This document shows, piece after piece, positions 19,173 to 31,568 of a stretch of DNA of 64,000 nucleotides (within the stretch, counting starts at the first letter, position 1; each line of letters opens with the position of its first letter). The DNA is taken from the NCBI RefSeq assembly GCF_947488565.1, contig NZ_CANKZC010000002.1, positions 186,001 through 250,000 of the forward strand. The letters run 5' to 3'. Source of the stretch: an uncultured Psychrobacter sp. (GTDB taxonomy: Bacteria; Pseudomonadota; Gammaproteobacteria; Pseudomonadales; Moraxellaceae). The position numbers and the translations under genes were made by a program. The notes below the pieces were generated by a model. The model did no database searches, was not told the DNA's origin, and worked only from the letters and a program-made list of their open reading frames with translations.

Positions 19173-20519
19173 GTGAGTAAATCCATCAAACTAGCGATAC
19201 TTGGCCTAGGTACCGTCGGTACTGGCGTGGTCAATCTGATCAATGATAACTTAGCTGAGCTTAAACGTCGTAGTGGACGCGACATTATTATTACCGAAGT
19301 TGGTACACGTCGTCAGCGTGATGATATCGACCCTAGTATCGTCCAAAACGATGATTTGATGGCAATTGCTGCCAGTGACAACGTCGATATTGTCATCGAA
19401 GTCATTGGTGGTACAACTCTTGCCAAAGACATTATTATGCACGCCATTAAGAATGGCAAACACGTCGTTACAGCCAACAAGGCGTTACTTGCTGAGCATG
19501 GCAATGAGATATTTGCGTTGGCGGAAGCCAATCATATGCACGTGGCTTATGAGGCAGCAGTGGCAGGTGGTATTCCTATTATCAAGGTCATGCGCGAAGC
19601 ACTTGCCGCCAATAAAATAGATTGGTTAGCTGGTATCATCAACGGTACTGGTAACTTCATTATGACTGAGATGCGTGATAAAGGTCGTCCATTTAAAGAC
19701 GTTTTAGCAGAAGCTCAGGAGCTTGGCTATGCTGAGGCAGACCCAACATTTGATGTTGAAGGTATTGATGCTGCTCACAAGCTTGCTCTACTCGCCTCCA
19801 TTGCCTTTGGCATTCCATTACAGTTTGACAAAGTATATTGCGAAGGTATCACTGGTATTACGCTACAAGACGTCAACTATGCTGAAGAGCTGGGCTATCG
19901 TATCAAGCATTTGGGCTTTGCTGTTCGCCGGAGCAGTGAAGATGGTCTACAAGGCAGTGCTGGCATTGAACTACGTGTACATCCAACATTGATCCCGCAA
20001 GACGCTTTACTTGCCAATGTGAATGGGGTAAAAAACGCGGTACTGGTGAACTCGCATCCTCTAGGACAAACGCTGTATTGTGGTGATGGCGCAGGTGCAG
20101 GCGCTACCGCCTCTGCAGTAATGGCAGATGTCATGGATCTTGTACGTGTACTAGGCCCCAACGATCGTAGCAGTCATAGCGAGCACAGTAATCATGTGCC
20201 TCATTTGGCGTTTATGCCGGAAGAGCTCAGTGATACGCTTGTCTTACGCGCCGAGCAGATGATAACAGGCTATTATTTGCGTGTACACGCTTATGACAAC
20301 CCAGGCGTATTGGCGGATATCACTCGCATCTTGAGTGATGCTGGTATCAATATCGACGCTATTTTACAAAAACCTGCTCACAAACTTGGACAAGTACCTG
20401 TCATTATTTTGACGTTACCAGTCATTGAAAGTCAGATGAATCTGGCGATTGAAAAGATCGAAAAGTTGACTGCTGTTGCTGACAAAGTCGTCCGTATCCG
20501 CCTAGACGAATTGGCCTGA
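19173..20519 (+). CDS. hom: Homoserine dehydrogenase
   Basis: A 448-residue monofunctional enzyme reducing aspartate semialdehyde to homoserine for threonine, methionine and isoleucine synthesis. The N-terminal NAD(P) site GLGTVGTGVV is followed by VIEVIGG and VTANKALL. The catalytic domain carries GIINGTGNFIMTEM, EADPTFDVEGIDAAHKLALL and a substrate-binding Lys region. A C-terminal ACT domain (YYLRVHAYDNPGVLADITRIL, from about 365) suggests feedback control by threonine. Starts with GTG behind GAGGA. thrC, the usual downstream partner, is absent. Confidence 0.96.
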   Translation: MSKSIKLAILGLGTVGTGVVNLINDNLAELKRRSGRDIIITEVGTRRQRDDIDPSIVQNDDLMAIAASDNVDIVIEVIGGTTLAKDIIMHAIKNGKHVVTANKALLAEHGNEIFALAEANHMHVAYEAAVAGGIPIIKVMREALAANKIDWLAGIINGTGNFIMTEMRDKGRPFKDVLAEAQELGYAEADPTFDVEGIDAAHKLALLASIAFGIPLQFDKVYCEGITGITLQDVNYAEELGYRIKHLGFAVRRSSEDGLQGSAGIELRVHPTLIPQDALLANVNGVKNAVLVNSHPLGQTLYCGDGAGAGATASAVMADVMDLVRVLGPNDRSSHSEHSNHVPHLAFMPEELSDTLVLRAEQMITGYYLRVHAYDNPGVLADITRILSDAGINIDAILQKPAHKLGQVPVIILTLPVIESQMNLAIEKIEKLTAVADKVVRIRLDELA

Positions 20520-20682
20520 TGATATAAAACGGTAGTGACCAGTGAGTTATCTTAGTAAACCTTGATTTTTATCTTAACAATGCACATTATAATAATGATT
20601 CTTGATTAACGATTAGTAAGGCACAGTGTTCATCTAAAGCGCTGAGTTTTAATTTGAAACAGGTAAATAAGGCAGAATAACG

Positions 20683-21864
<1,182 letters not shown>

Positions 21865-21979
21865 CTTAAAGACCTCGCTAAAATTTTTCATGATGACGTT
21901 ACGGGATATATGTATCATTGCTAAACATACTATTTAATTGCGTCTAGTCATATAACTATTTAGCGCTAACGTACTTATA

Positions 21980-22011
21980 ACCGCACTATGGACTAATAGT
22001 GCGGTTTTTTT
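21980..22011 (+). terminator. Thiolase gene terminator
   Basis: Perfect 10-bp stem ACCGCACTAT/ATAGTGCGGT with a six-base loop, followed by a run of Ts. Confidence 0.93.
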
Positions 22012-22399
22012 GTGTCTAAAGTAGGTAAAAATATAGCAAATATTTATCAGTGTAAAAATGCGTTAACTTATACCCCATCGATGTTATGTTGCTTACAGCC
22101 TATTACACGCCATTACGTCAGTTGCACATTTTGCTACCTTGCTTATATATCTCAAGCAAAATCGTGATGCTACGATAGTTACAAGTTAAAGCAGCTACTG
22201 TTTGAGTATCAGTTGTTACTAGTAGATTTTATTTTTCTACTAATGTTTATCGTAGTCGATACTTATAGCTGCAAATAATGAAGTAGAGGAAGGGTCAGTA
22301 TACGCTGGCTTATTCGACGATACATTTATCATTAGCGTTATATTTTAACGCTACTATTTTTTATTAAAAATCATTTACTCATATAAAAGGAAGACAATA
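22012..22399 (+). promoter_or_regulatory. Long hairpin-rich leader before the PRC-barrel gene
   Basis: About 390 gene-free bases after the thiolase terminator. It contains TAGTAGA/TCTACTA (22220-22242, 9-nt loop) and TAGCGTTA/TAACGCTA (22333-22353, 5-nt loop), the second followed by a T-run. No known riboswitch family was recognised. It could be an mRNA leader, a separate small RNA, or both. Confidence 0.5.
22333..22364 (+). terminator. Terminator-like hairpin in the leader of the PRC-barrel gene
   Basis: Perfect 8-bp stem TAGCGTTA/TAACGCTA with loop TATTT, then CTATTTTTTATT. It ends about 40 bp before the ATG at 22400, so it could act as an attenuator or mark the 3' end of a small RNA. Confidence 0.55.
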
Positions 22400-23248
22400 A
22401 TGAGCCAACTAATTCGCTTACAAGACATCCAAGCAACTCATCGTGACCTTATCGGTGATGACTATTATGACCCAACAGGCAAAACTGCTTACGGTGTCAA
22501 TGAAGAAAAAATCGGTAAGATCGATGGCGCACTAGTAGAAGATACTACTGGCCGTATTCGCTATCTAATCGTTGATGCAGGCGGCTGGTTTAGCTCAAAA
22601 GAAGTTTTAGTACCAGCGGGTTTAGCACGTATTGTTGGTGATGATGTGTTCTTTGATAGCTTAACCAAAGCACAAGCTGATGCCATGGAAGAGTATGATC
22701 ATGATTATCAGTATAGCTATAAAGAGCAGTACGAAAAAGATCGTCAAGCATTTGTAGCTGACACTGTACCAGCAGAAGAGCGTATGGAAGTTGCCGATCA
22801 TGCTTATGATGCACCAACCACACTAGAGCTACTAGAAGAGCGTTTGACAGTTAATAAAGATCGCATTGTTGCAGGTTTAGTAAAAGTCGGTAAACATGTG
22901 GTGACTGAAGAGCGTAATGTGGAAGTTGATCTTGAAGAAGAGCATGCCAACATTCAACGTACTACTGTAGATCGTCCATCAGAGCGTCGCATTGGTGATG
23001 TGACTGGTAATGAGACTATCGAAGTTGAACTAGAAGCTGAACGTGCTCGTGTTAACAAAGAGACTTATGTTTCAGAAGAAGTTAATGTCGGTAAAACTAC
23101 TGAACGTCACACTGAAACTATCGTAGAAACTATTCAGCGTGAAGAGCTAGATATTGACCGTGATGGTAATGTTGTTGACCGTGAAGGTAACATCGTAGAC
23201 CGTGATGGTATTACTGCTGAAGATGTACGTAGCGCACGTGGTATGTAA
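22400..23248 (+). CDS. PRC-barrel and DUF2382 (YsnF/AvaK-type) stress protein
   Basis: A 282-residue soluble protein. Residues ~20-85 form a PRC-barrel (KIGKIDGALVEDTTGRIRYLIVDAGGWFSSKEVLVPAG). Residues ~135-255 are a DUF2382 domain made of two related halves, each with a LLEERL.VNK or ERARVNKE type strand and a closing acidic segment. The tail has three near repeats of DRDGNVVDREGN. Proteins of this layout are often induced by stress or desiccation, but no biochemical role is known. A strong AAAGGAAG ribosome site precedes the ATG. A DUF2382-only paralog follows. Confidence 0.85.
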   Translation: MSQLIRLQDIQATHRDLIGDDYYDPTGKTAYGVNEEKIGKIDGALVEDTTGRIRYLIVDAGGWFSSKEVLVPAGLARIVGDDVFFDSLTKAQADAMEEYDHDYQYSYKEQYEKDRQAFVADTVPAEERMEVADHAYDAPTTLELLEERLTVNKDRIVAGLVKVGKHVVTEERNVEVDLEEEHANIQRTTVDRPSERRIGDVTGNETIEVELEAERARVNKETYVSEEVNVGKTTERHTETIVETIQREELDIDRDGNVVDREGNIVDRDGITAEDVRSARGM

Positions 23249-23442
23249 TATTCTGATCTATCGTTTATCCTAATATGATAATTGCGATTAGGTAGCGTGA
23301 ATATATAGCTAAGTGATCATCCTTAGCGAATTAAGGTCAGAGTTTGTCTCTGGCCTTTTTTTATGTCTTTCCTATGAATCATAGGCTTATATATTGTTAT
23401 CTAATTATATTAGTAAAATACTTGCCAACAATAAGGAACGTA

Positions 23443-24087
23443 ATGATGAATACTAACCACAAAAAAGAGACCAATAATAAATATAGTGCAAACGAAAGCG
23501 AAAACCAACGAGCGGGTACGACATCGCTATCAGCGTCTACGGCAAAGCTAGAGGATCATGCAGGAGAGAATAAACTGGCAGCGCCGCATACTACGGATAG
23601 CAGTGCTATTAGTAACCGTTTAGAACTACTAGAAGAGCGTCCAGTGATCAACAAGGAACGCTTAGACGTCGGTAAAGTGACAGTGACTAAGCATACCCGT
23701 ACCAAGTCTATTGAAGTGCCCATTGAGCTGGTAGAAGAGTATGTCACAATTCGCACTGAGTACAACGATGCTGAAAGCCAAGATCTGCTATCAGGTAACT
23801 ATGATGAAAAAGACATTTTGCGCCATGTTGAGCCATCATTAGATAGTAAGGCGGTAGTCACTATCAATGGTAAACAAATAGAGGTTGGCGATGCTCCTAT
23901 CGAGATCGTTTTATCACGTCAAGTGGCAACCATTACAAAAGATACTTATGCTATTCAAGAAATCGAAGTCAATAAGACCACGCACACGCATACAGACAGT
24001 ATCCAAGTTGAGCTACAACACGAAGAACTAGATGTAACCGAGGAAGGGTTTTTAGAGCACGAAACTTCTCGGGTTCGTAAAGACTAG
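23443..24087 (+). CDS. DUF2382 domain protein without PRC barrel
   Basis: About 214 residues: a polar, probably disordered N-terminus of ~60 residues, then a DUF2382 domain starting RLELLEERPVINKERLDVGKV and ending VELQHEELDVTEEG. The two halves are clearly related to those of the preceding gene, so this is a tandem paralog that lacks the PRC barrel. The start at the double ATG 23443/23446 is chosen for the AAGGA just upstream; a frame open to 23344 has no such site. It may be cotranscribed with its neighbour (195-bp gap). Function unknown. Confidence 0.8.
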   Translation: MMNTNHKKETNNKYSANESENQRAGTTSLSASTAKLEDHAGENKLAAPHTTDSSAISNRLELLEERPVINKERLDVGKVTVTKHTRTKSIEVPIELVEEYVTIRTEYNDAESQDLLSGNYDEKDILRHVEPSLDSKAVVTINGKQIEVGDAPIEIVLSRQVATITKDTYAIQEIEVNKTTHTHTDSIQVELQHEELDVTEEGFLEHETSRVRKD

Positions 24088-24148
24088 TCCTACCCGAAGC
24101 AAACTTATTTATTAAAAATAAGCGTGTTAAAGTGGAAAGTTAGAATAT

Positions 24149-24178
24149 AAAAAAAGCAACGTGAACGTTGCTTTTTTT
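24149..24178. terminator. Bidirectional terminator after the DUF2382 pair
   Basis: AAAAAAAGCAACGT and ACGTTGCTTTTTTT form a near-perfect stem with A- and T-runs, serving both converging genes. Confidence 0.92.
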
Positions 24179-24210
24179 ATGACAGAACTAAAGTATACGG
24201 CTATTAATAC

Positions 24211-24744
24211 TTAGGTCTTATTACACTCGTAAGTGCTGATATCCGTCTCGTCTTCACCTGCCGTACGTATGATACCTGTTGCACGCTCTTCGTGTGCTAC
24301 GCGCCACTGAGTAAAACCTCGACCACCATCCATAGCTGTATCAACTTCAAATACTTCAGGGTTGGTGCCTTCGTTGGTTTGCATCAATGTAACTGTACCC
24401 ATATCAGTACCGATAACCACTTGATTGGTTTCATCTTTATAAGTCGCTTCAACTTTTAAAGCAGGTGTACACAAATAAGTTATTTGAGTCAGATCAGTAT
24501 TAACATTGGCAATAGTATCATCCTGTACTTCATTTAACGAAGCATCCTCGGTCGCGACGACGGTATCACTAGGGTCTGCTGGATCAGCCGACATTGGTAC
24601 TGACTCTTCAGCGTTGATGCTATCCTCTAGGCTCGGCTCTGGTTCTTGCTGCTGCTGACAAGCACTGATACTAATCGCACTAGCGAGTAAACCTGTCATC
24701 AAGGCCGTCATACGTAATTGTTTTAATTGTCCTAGATTCATCAT
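24211..24744 (-). CDS. Small lipoprotein, possibly MliC-like
   Basis: A 177-residue lipoprotein: signal segment with lipobox ISAC (Cys29), an acidic Gln/Glu/Asp/Ser-rich linker to about residue 88, then a ~85-residue beta-rich domain opening with TYLCTPALKVEATYKDETNQ and closing with a Cys in STYECNKT. The two Cys and the strand pattern recall MliC, the lysozyme-inhibitor domain, but the typical MliC central residues are not clear to me. GGGAG precedes the ATG. Monocistronic. Confidence 0.55.
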   Translation of the reverse strand: MMNLGQLKQLRMTALMTGLLASAISISACQQQQEPEPSLEDSINAEESVPMSADPADPSDTVVATEDASLNEVQDDTIANVNTDLTQITYLCTPALKVEATYKDETNQVVIGTDMGTVTLMQTNEGTNPEVFEVDTAMDGGRGFTQWRVAHEERATGIIRTAGEDETDISTYECNKT

Positions 24745-24898
24745 TGTCTCCCAAATTGTTATGGTAAATACTATAGCGTGTCCGCCTATCTTCGCCTATG
24801 TTGAATTTGTAAACAGTCATGACAAATTATCAAAATTCTTATTTGATAATCATACGGGCCTATCCATAGCCTACGTTAGGTAGCCAATGTTTTTGCAT

Positions 24899-24930
24899 AA
24901 AAATACCTATCGCTGCTAACAGGGATAGGT
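24899..24930 (-). terminator. secA terminator
   Basis: ACCTATC and GATAGGT (with the bases beside them) pair across a short loop. On the minus strand ATTTTTATG follows, 35 bp past the secA stop. Confidence 0.7.
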
Positions 24931-24964
24931 AATTAAAATACGCAATTAAGTATAGTTTTTGGCG

Positions 24965-27793
24965 TTAGATTTTCCCATGGCATTGTTTATATTTTAGACT
25001 AGAACCACAAGGACAAGGCGCGTTACGGCTGATATTCATACCGGCATACGGGTTTGGTTCAGCATCACTTGCATCATCAGGAATACTGACTCCTGCACTT
25101 GCACTTGCGCCTGCTGCTACGCCTCCAGCAAGGTTGACACGCATCTGACCGTTTGCCCGTTCACCTTGGTTTTGAGGGCGCGGCGTTGGCTGCGGTTCAC
25201 CTGATAAGTTATCGACATCGTTATGCTCGAACTGCATTTTCATGCGCTCAGCATCTGCACGTTGCTGCGCTTCTAGTGCTTCTAACTCTTCTTTAGTTGG
25301 AATATGGACACGCGACAAATCTTGCACTGTCTCTGATTTGATAGCGCCCAACATCATCTGAAACAACTCAAACGACTCACGCTTATATTCTTGTTCAGGG
25401 TTCTTTTGTGCATAGCCACGCAAGTGAATGCCTTTACGTAGCTGATCCATCTGTGTTAAATGCTCTTTCCAATGCTTATCAAGGCTTTGGAGCATAAAGT
25501 GACGCTCTAGCTGGGCGGCGCTTTGCTCACCCATTTGTTCACGGCGACCATGATAATGCGCTAGTGCTGTTTCGATAATTTTTGCTCGCAGGCCCTCTTC
25601 ATCAAGACGACGGTCTTCATCGAGCCAATCATTGAGTGGCATGTAGACTTTGAACTCTTCTTCAAGCTCATCTTCTAATCCATCAACATTCCACTGATCA
25701 TCGACAGAACCTGGCGGGATAAACTGATTAATCATGGCGTTATAGACTTCATGATGCATCACTTCGATGGCATCCAGTAAATCCATATCATCGAGCAAAT
25801 CATCACGCTGAGCATAAATAACTTTACGCTGCTCATTGGCCACATCATCATATTTTAGCAAGTTTTTACGCGCATCAAAATCTCGGCTCTCAACCTTGCC
25901 CTGAGCGTTTTCAATCGACTTCGATACCATCTTATGTTCGATAGCTTCGTCTTCTTTGAGACCCATAGCACGCATCATATTGACCACGCGATCACCAGCA
26001 AAGATACGCATGAGATCGTCTTCAAGCGATAAGAAAAAGCGCGACATACCAGGGTCACCCTGACGACCGGCACGGCCACGTAACTGGTTATCAATACGAC
26101 GAGACTCGTGGCGCTCAGAGCCGATGATATGCAAACCACCCGCGGCGACCACTTGATCGTGCTTGACTTGCCATTGGGCTTTTAGGCGTTGCATCTCATC
26201 AGCACTGACTGAGTCTATGTCTTCAATAAATGACTGCCAGTTACCACCCAAGATGATATCGGTACCACGGCCTGCCATGTTGGTTGCAATAGTCACGGAT
26301 TTTGGGCTACCTGCCTGCGCGATGATGTCAGCTTCACGCTCATGCTGCTTGGCATTTAGGACGTTATGTTTCACGCCTTCTTGATCTAGCAAGTAAGACA
26401 GCTCTTCGCTGGCTTCAATCGTCGCTGTACCGACTAGGACGGGCGCGCCCTTATCTTGTATCTCTTTAATCTCGCGAATAATGCCTTTGTATTTGCCGAG
26501 TTTGGTCAAAAATATCTGATCATCCATATCAACCCGCGCAATGGGCTTATGGGTTGGGATGACGATCACTTCCAAATCGTACGTCGACTTAAACTCTGCC
26601 GCTTCGGTATCGGCAGTACCAGTCATACCTGATAGCTTGTCGTATAAACGGAAAAAATTCTGGAAAGTTGTGGTTGCAAGCGTCTGGTTTTCGGCTTGAA
26701 TCTCGACGTTTTCTTTGGCTTCAACCGCTTGATGCAGCCCTTCTGACCAGCGACGACCTGGCATCGTACGACCCGTATTTTCATCAACGATGACCACTTC
26801 GCCTTCATCGACGATATAGTGCACGTTTTTGACAAATATATGATGGGCACGAATAGCCGCTTGTACGTGAGCTAACAGTGGCAGACGGCTTGGACTATAC
26901 AGACTTTCGTTTTCACCAAGCTCGCCTACTTCGATTAAGAAACTCTCAATCTTTTCGTAGCCTTTTTCGCTGATTTCGATTTGACGGTTTTTTTCATCAA
27001 TCCAAAAGTCTTCATCTTCATTATTCTTATTGGCTTCTTCATCTTTTGAGCGCACAAGCACCGGAATAATAGTATTAATCAGTGCATACATCCGTGATGA
27101 ATCTTCGGCTTGACCTGAGATGATCAAAGGCGTACGCGCCTCATCGATTAAAATAGAGTCGATCTCATCAATGATACAAAAGTTCAGCGGGCGCTGCTTT
27201 TTCTCGCTGAGACTAAAGACCATATTGTCACGCAGATAATCAAAACCGTACTCGTTATTGGTACCATAAGTGATGTCCGCTTGATAAGCATCGACTTTTT
27301 CTTGTGCTGGCTGCTGTGAGTAAATCACCCCAACCGTCAAACCCAAAAAGTTAAATAATGGACGGTTCAAGTCCGCATCACGAGCGGCCAAGTAATCGTT
27401 GACCGTGACCACGTGGACACCTTTACTACTAATAGCGTTTAGATAAATCGCCAAGGTCGCCATCAAGGTTTTACCCTCACCGGTCTTCATCTCAGCGATT
27501 TTGCCTTCGTGCAAGGTGATACCACCGATCAGCTGCACATCATAGTGACGCATACCATTGACCCGCAGTGACGCTTCACGGCAGACGGCAAACGCTTCAG
27601 GCAATAGCGCATCTAGGCTCTCACCTTTTTGAAAGCGCGCTTTGAACGCTTCTGTTTTTTGTTGTAATTGTTCATCAGACAGAGCTTGCACGCCAGCCTC
27701 TTGGGCATTAATCTTGGTGACCACCTTACGCATACGTTTTAGTTCGCGGTCATTTTTGGTGCCAACCACACTGCCTACAATCTTTGATAACAT
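24965..27793 (-). CDS. secA: Preprotein translocase ATPase SecA
   Basis: A 942-residue motor that drives Sec-dependent protein export through SecYEG. Walker A TGEGKT is at 104-109; the DEAD-type Walker B is [12 protein letters not shown]. Motifs for the second nucleotide-binding domain ([23 protein letters not shown]) are intact. The C-terminal zinc motif [14 protein letters not shown] (C927, C929, C938, H939) binds SecB and phospholipid. A Gly/Pro/Ala-rich linker precedes it. Length is normal. No secM-like gene is seen upstream. Confidence 0.98.
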   Translation of the reverse strand: MLSKIVGSVVGTKNDRELKRMRKVVTKINAQEAGVQALSDEQLQQKTEAFKARFQKGESLDALLPEAFAVCREASLRVNGMRHYDVQLIGGITLHEGKIAEMKTGEGKTLMATLAIYLNAISSKGVHVVTVNDYLAARDADLNRPLFNFLGLTVGVIYSQQPAQEKVDAYQADITYGTNNEYGFDYLRDNMVFSLSEKKQRPLNFCIIDEIDSILIDEARTPLIISGQAEDSSRMYALINTIIPVLVRSKDEEANKNNEDEDFWIDEKNRQIEISEKGYEKIESFLIEVGELGENESLYSPSRLPLLAHVQAAIRAHHIFVKNVHYIVDEGEVVIVDENTGRTMPGRRWSEGLHQAVEAKENVEIQAENQTLATTTFQNFFRLYDKLSGMTGTADTEAAEFKSTYDLEVIVIPTHKPIARVDMDDQIFLTKLGKYKGIIREIKEIQDKGAPVLVGTATIEASEELSYLLDQEGVKHNVLNAKQHEREADIIAQAGSPKSVTIATNMAGRGTDIILGGNWQSFIEDIDSVSADEMQRLKAQWQVKHDQVVAAGGLHIIGSERHESRRIDNQLRGRAGRQGDPGMSRFFLSLEDDLMRIFAGDRVVNMMRAMGLKEDEAIEHKMVSKSIENAQGKVESRDFDARKNLLKYDDVANEQRKVIYAQRDDLLDDMDLLDAIEVMHHEVYNAMINQFIPPGSVDDQWNVDGLEDELEEEFKVYMPLNDWLDEDRRLDEEGLRAKIIETALAHYHGRREQMGEQSAAQLERHFMLQSLDKHWKEHLTQMDQLRKGIHLRGYAQKNPEQEYKRESFELFQMMLGAIKSETVQDLSRVHIPTKEELEALEAQQRADAERMKMQFEHNDVDNLSGEPQPTPRPQNQGERANGQMRVNLAGGVAAGASASAGVSIPDDASDAEPNPYAGMNISRNAPCPCGSSLKYKQCHGKI

Positions 27794-28259
27794 AATTTTT
27801 TAACCTATGGAAATATTCGATAATTAGCGTAAATATAGTCAGCACAACACAAAATCGATAAGTGACGCCAAATTCATGGTCACTTATGATAGATATAAGT
27901 TGTCGTTGTGCATTGCTTGCAAGCGTGTCTTCGTACCAAAAACCCATGTTTTAATAGCACTATGCGCTTATAAAATACATCGACTATAGTAGCCAAAGCT
28001 TTAATCGCCGTCCTATCATCATCCGACCCAGTACTATCTGATGAAGCATCGCCAATAAAATGTGCCGTCATTATATATGGTTATGGCGCGGATGAATACA
28101 AGGGCAACCGGCGGATATTTGCCAGCGCTGAAACGCGGCAGGTCATGTTAAAATGGTAAATATTTGGCTACCGACAAGCGCCCTATAGCTAAACACCCTG
28201 TACCCAACTCTATACCTTTTATCAGCAATATTTAAGCCAAGCAATATAAGAGAACATGA
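27794..28259. other. Divergent intergenic region secA/mutS
   Basis: 466 bp without a credible gene; two overlapping minus-strand frames of about 63 codons have no ribosome site or recognisable composition. The part at about 28085-28140 is visibly more GC-rich than the rest and includes GGCAA/TTGCC arms. It should hold both promoters. Confidence 0.45.
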
Positions 28260-31200
28260 ATGTCTGCTAAACCACTTGATGCAAACCATACCAATACCGA
28301 AACCTTAACCATAGGCGATGCTATCTACGATTTGGCCCACCATACGCCAATGATGGTGCAGTATCTGACCATGAAAGCGCGCTACCCAAACGCCTTGTTG
28401 CTCTATCGAATGGGCGACTTTTATGAGCTGTTTTTTGATGATGCCAAGCGTGCCGCGCAGATATTGGATATTACCTTAACCCGCCGCGGCACTGACAAAG
28501 CCGGCAATACTATCGCGATGGCAGGCGTGCCGTTTCATGCTGCCGATAGCTACATGGCACGGCTCATCGCCGCTGGGCAAACAGTGGTGGTCTGTGAGCA
28601 AATCGATGAGGCAGCCGATAGCAACTCTTATCCAAGCATCGGCGAAAAAAGTAAAAAAGACTCTACGCTACACACCAAAGGTAGCACTAAAGCCGCTAAG
28701 GCTAAGCCGCCCACTATCATGCGCCGCGAAGTGGTCAAGACGCTGACTGCTGGAACGATAACCGATGATGCACTTATCGCGCCCAATCAGACGCCGACGG
28801 TCGTCGCTATCGATATCGCCGCGCCAAATCCAAAGACAAAAGATCGTAAACTGCCTATCCAAGCTGCGATCAGTCAGCTGGACTTAACGGCAGGGACGCT
28901 TACCACTCAGACGTTAAATGGAGATAGTAGTACAAGCGCTGCAACTGGAGAGAATACCGATAGCGACGTGGCAACGCTACAAGCGCAAATGCTCACTGTC
29001 TTGGCACGCTTTGCGCCTAGTGAGTGTATCATCAGTGAAGCCACCAGTGAGGACTGGCTACTGTGGTTACGTAGTCATCTTGACTGCCCTATCATCGAAG
29101 TGGCGGCCAATGACTTCCACCGTGAGCATGCGACTGCTACCCTTTGTCAGCAGTTTGACGTACAGCGCTTAGAGGGTTTGGGTATTAGTGATGCGCCCCT
29201 CAGTCAATCTAGCTGTGCGGCGCTGATACATTATGCTCGCCAAACGCAGCAACGTCATGTACCGCAGGTTAACCAGCTTATCGTTGAACACAGTGATGAC
29301 TATCTGATTATCGATGCCAACAGCCAGCAAAATCTTGAATTGTTTACGCCTGTTAGTGCGAATGGAACGTCTCTGATATCGGTAGTCAATCACTGCAAAA
29401 CGCCCATGGGACGACGGTTATTGGTACAGCAAATGAAGCGTCCACTACGCTTACATACCCGTATCAACCAGCGTTTGAATGCGATAGCCAGCCTAATAGA
29501 AGCAGACAATGCAAAAAACCATTTATCCAATGAAAATGCGACCTTACCCACACACTTAGTCACACACTTACGCGACACCCTCAATGCCATTGGTGATATC
29601 GAGCGTATTAGCAGTCGTATCGGTCTGATGAGTGCAAAACCGCGCGACCTACGTAAGCTTGCCGATGGGATTGCCAGTAGCAATCAGCTAACGACGCTAC
29701 TGACCGAAGCGGGCATTCATCCTGAAGATACAGGATTACTACCGGTGCTGATGCAGCAACTGCCCGTTCAGCTGCCAGCCGTACAAGCGGTCGCCGATCT
29801 TATCGAGCGCGCTATTGTCATAGAGCCACCTGCTCATATCCGTGATGGCGGTATGCTTGCAGCGGGTTATGATGAAGACTTTGATCGCTTAACCCATCTG
29901 CATGACAATATCCAAGTGACCCTTGATGAGATGGCAGAACGCACGCGGCAAGAGTGTCAGCTGCCAAGTCTAAAAGTCGGCTTTAATAAAGTCAGTGGCT
30001 TTTATTTTGAGCTGCCCAAAATGCAAGCTCAAAATGCGCCCAGTCACTTTATCCGTCGCCAAACCCTTAAAAACGCTGAGCGCTTTATCACTGATGAATT
30101 AAAAACCGTCGAAACCGAGTACCTGAGCGCACAAACCTTGGCACTGGCGCGGGAAAAACAGCTGTATCAGCAACTGCTGACCATGCTTGGCGAGCATCTG
30201 ACCGAGCTACAACAGTTAAGCGCCGCTATCGCTCAGATAGACGTGCTGAGTAACTGGGCGCAGCTGGCAGTGACTCATAAATGGCAACGTCCGGTCATGC
30301 AAAATGGCACATCAAATAGCGATATAAATAATACAAATACAAAAAAAGACGCTGGCTCGCATCAAAACCAGCTTAACTTTGACAGCGTTACTCAAAACTC
30401 ACTGTCTAATCACTCACTCAATCAGACACAAAGCCAAACCAGCATCGATATCCGTCAAGGTCGTCATGTCGTCGTCGAAGCGGCGTTGAATCCTGCCAAT
30501 ACGCACCAACAAAACGCGCAAAATGACCACCCTAGCCATTTCGTTGCCAACGACTGCGCGCTTGGCAGCGATGAGCATCCCGAACGCTTATTAATCATTA
30601 CTGGCCCTAATATGGGCGGCAAATCGACCTATATGCGCCAGACCGCCCTTATCGTGCTACTCGCTCATTGCGGCAGCTTCGTACCGGCTGAACATGCCCT
30701 TATCGGTGATATCGACCGAATTTTTACTCGTATTGGCTCAGCTGACGATCTGGCTGGTGGCAAGTCAACCTTTATGGTTGAGATGATTGAAACGGCCAAT
30801 ATTTTAAACTTAGCGACGGATAAATCACTGGTGCTCATGGATGAAGTCGGCCGCGGTACGGCAACCACTGACGGACTCGCTATCGCGCACGCTTGTGTCA
30901 ATCGCCTGCTAGAGATTGGTTGCTTGACCTTGTTTGCCACTCATTATTTTGAGCTGACTGCGCTGGCAAATAACGAGCTGGCAAATAATAAGCAGGCAGA
31001 CAACGAACTATCAAACAATGAGCTGACAAATAAAAACGACAAGATTCGCAACGTGCATGTCGCGGCAAGCGACGTCGATGGGCAGCTATTACTGTTACAC
31101 CAAATTCGTGAGGGCGCGGCAAGCTCCAGCTTTGGGTTGCATGTCGCCAAGATGGCAGGCATACCAACACAAGTGCTAAGTGACGCCAAGCGTTATTTTA

Positions 31201-31472
31201 TCGACAACTTAAGGTCTGAGCAGACAAGAAGCACTGATGACAAAAATGAATTAGCTAAGTCGGCAAATGATAAAGGTCAGCCATTCGATCAAAATGATAT
31301 AACTGAGGCGACTGTAGAAACCAAGGCGCAGACAAGTTATTCAGCAAATAATAAACAACAAAAACAACTACTTAGCTTGTATAATGAGCTGATAGATATA
31401 GATCCTGATAGTCTAACGCCCAAGCAAGCCCATGACTTATTGTACGATCTTAGACAACGCATTGGTCGCTAA
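28260..31472 (+). CDS. mutS: DNA mismatch repair protein MutS with low-complexity inserts
   Basis: A 1070-residue mismatch sensor, about 200 residues longer than E. coli MutS. The mismatch-binding FYE motif is at 54-56 (GDFYELF), Walker [10 protein letters not shown] at 782-790, and Walker [14 protein letters not shown]. Extra length comes from polar inserts at about 119-152 (Lys/Ser-rich), 683-728 (Asn/Gln/Ser-rich) and 903-927. The last sits inside the ATPase domain after [10 protein letters not shown] and is built of repeated NNEL-type units. All core motifs are intact, so a working protein is expected. fdxA follows. Confidence 0.95.
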   Translation: MSAKPLDANHTNTETLTIGDAIYDLAHHTPMMVQYLTMKARYPNALLLYRMGDFYELFFDDAKRAAQILDITLTRRGTDKAGNTIAMAGVPFHAADSYMARLIAAGQTVVVCEQIDEAADSNSYPSIGEKSKKDSTLHTKGSTKAAKAKPPTIMRREVVKTLTAGTITDDALIAPNQTPTVVAIDIAAPNPKTKDRKLPIQAAISQLDLTAGTLTTQTLNGDSSTSAATGENTDSDVATLQAQMLTVLARFAPSECIISEATSEDWLLWLRSHLDCPIIEVAANDFHREHATATLCQQFDVQRLEGLGISDAPLSQSSCAALIHYARQTQQRHVPQVNQLIVEHSDDYLIIDANSQQNLELFTPVSANGTSLISVVNHCKTPMGRRLLVQQMKRPLRLHTRINQRLNAIASLIEADNAKNHLSNENATLPTHLVTHLRDTLNAIGDIERISSRIGLMSAKPRDLRKLADGIASSNQLTTLLTEAGIHPEDTGLLPVLMQQLPVQLPAVQAVADLIERAIVIEPPAHIRDGGMLAAGYDEDFDRLTHLHDNIQVTLDEMAERTRQECQLPSLKVGFNKVSGFYFELPKMQAQNAPSHFIRRQTLKNAERFITDELKTVETEYLSAQTLALAREKQLYQQLLTMLGEHLTELQQLSAAIAQIDVLSNWAQLAVTHKWQRPVMQNGTSNSDINNTNTKKDAGSHQNQLNFDSVTQNSLSNHSLNQTQSQTSIDIRQGRHVVVEAALNPANTHQQNAQNDHPSHFVANDCALGSDEHPERLLIITGPNMGGKSTYMRQTALIVLLAHCGSFVPAEHALIGDIDRIFTRIGSADDLAGGKSTFMVEMIETANILNLATDKSLVLMDEVGRGTATTDGLAIAHACVNRLLEIGCLTLFATHYFELTALANNELANNKQADNELSNNELTNKNDKIRNVHVAASDVDGQLLLLHQIREGAASSSFGLHVAKMAGIPTQVLSDAKRYFIDNLRSEQTRSTDDKNELAKSANDKGQPFDQNDITEATVETKAQTSYSANNKQQKQLLSLYNELIDIDPDSLTPKQAHDLLYDLRQRIGR

Positions 31473-31568
31473 AGGGGTTTGTTAAAATCGTCTAAAAGCG
31501 CTAAAATATGCATTATTTTCATTATTCTATTCAGGCATTAGCCGAACCAATAATAGGTAGACCTCAAT

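Noticed and set aside
27750..28071. Two overlapping ~63-codon minus-strand frames upstream of secA
   Set aside because: They overlap each other and the secA start, and show no domain, signal or ribosome site. A SecM-like leader was considered but no arrest-type sequence is visible.
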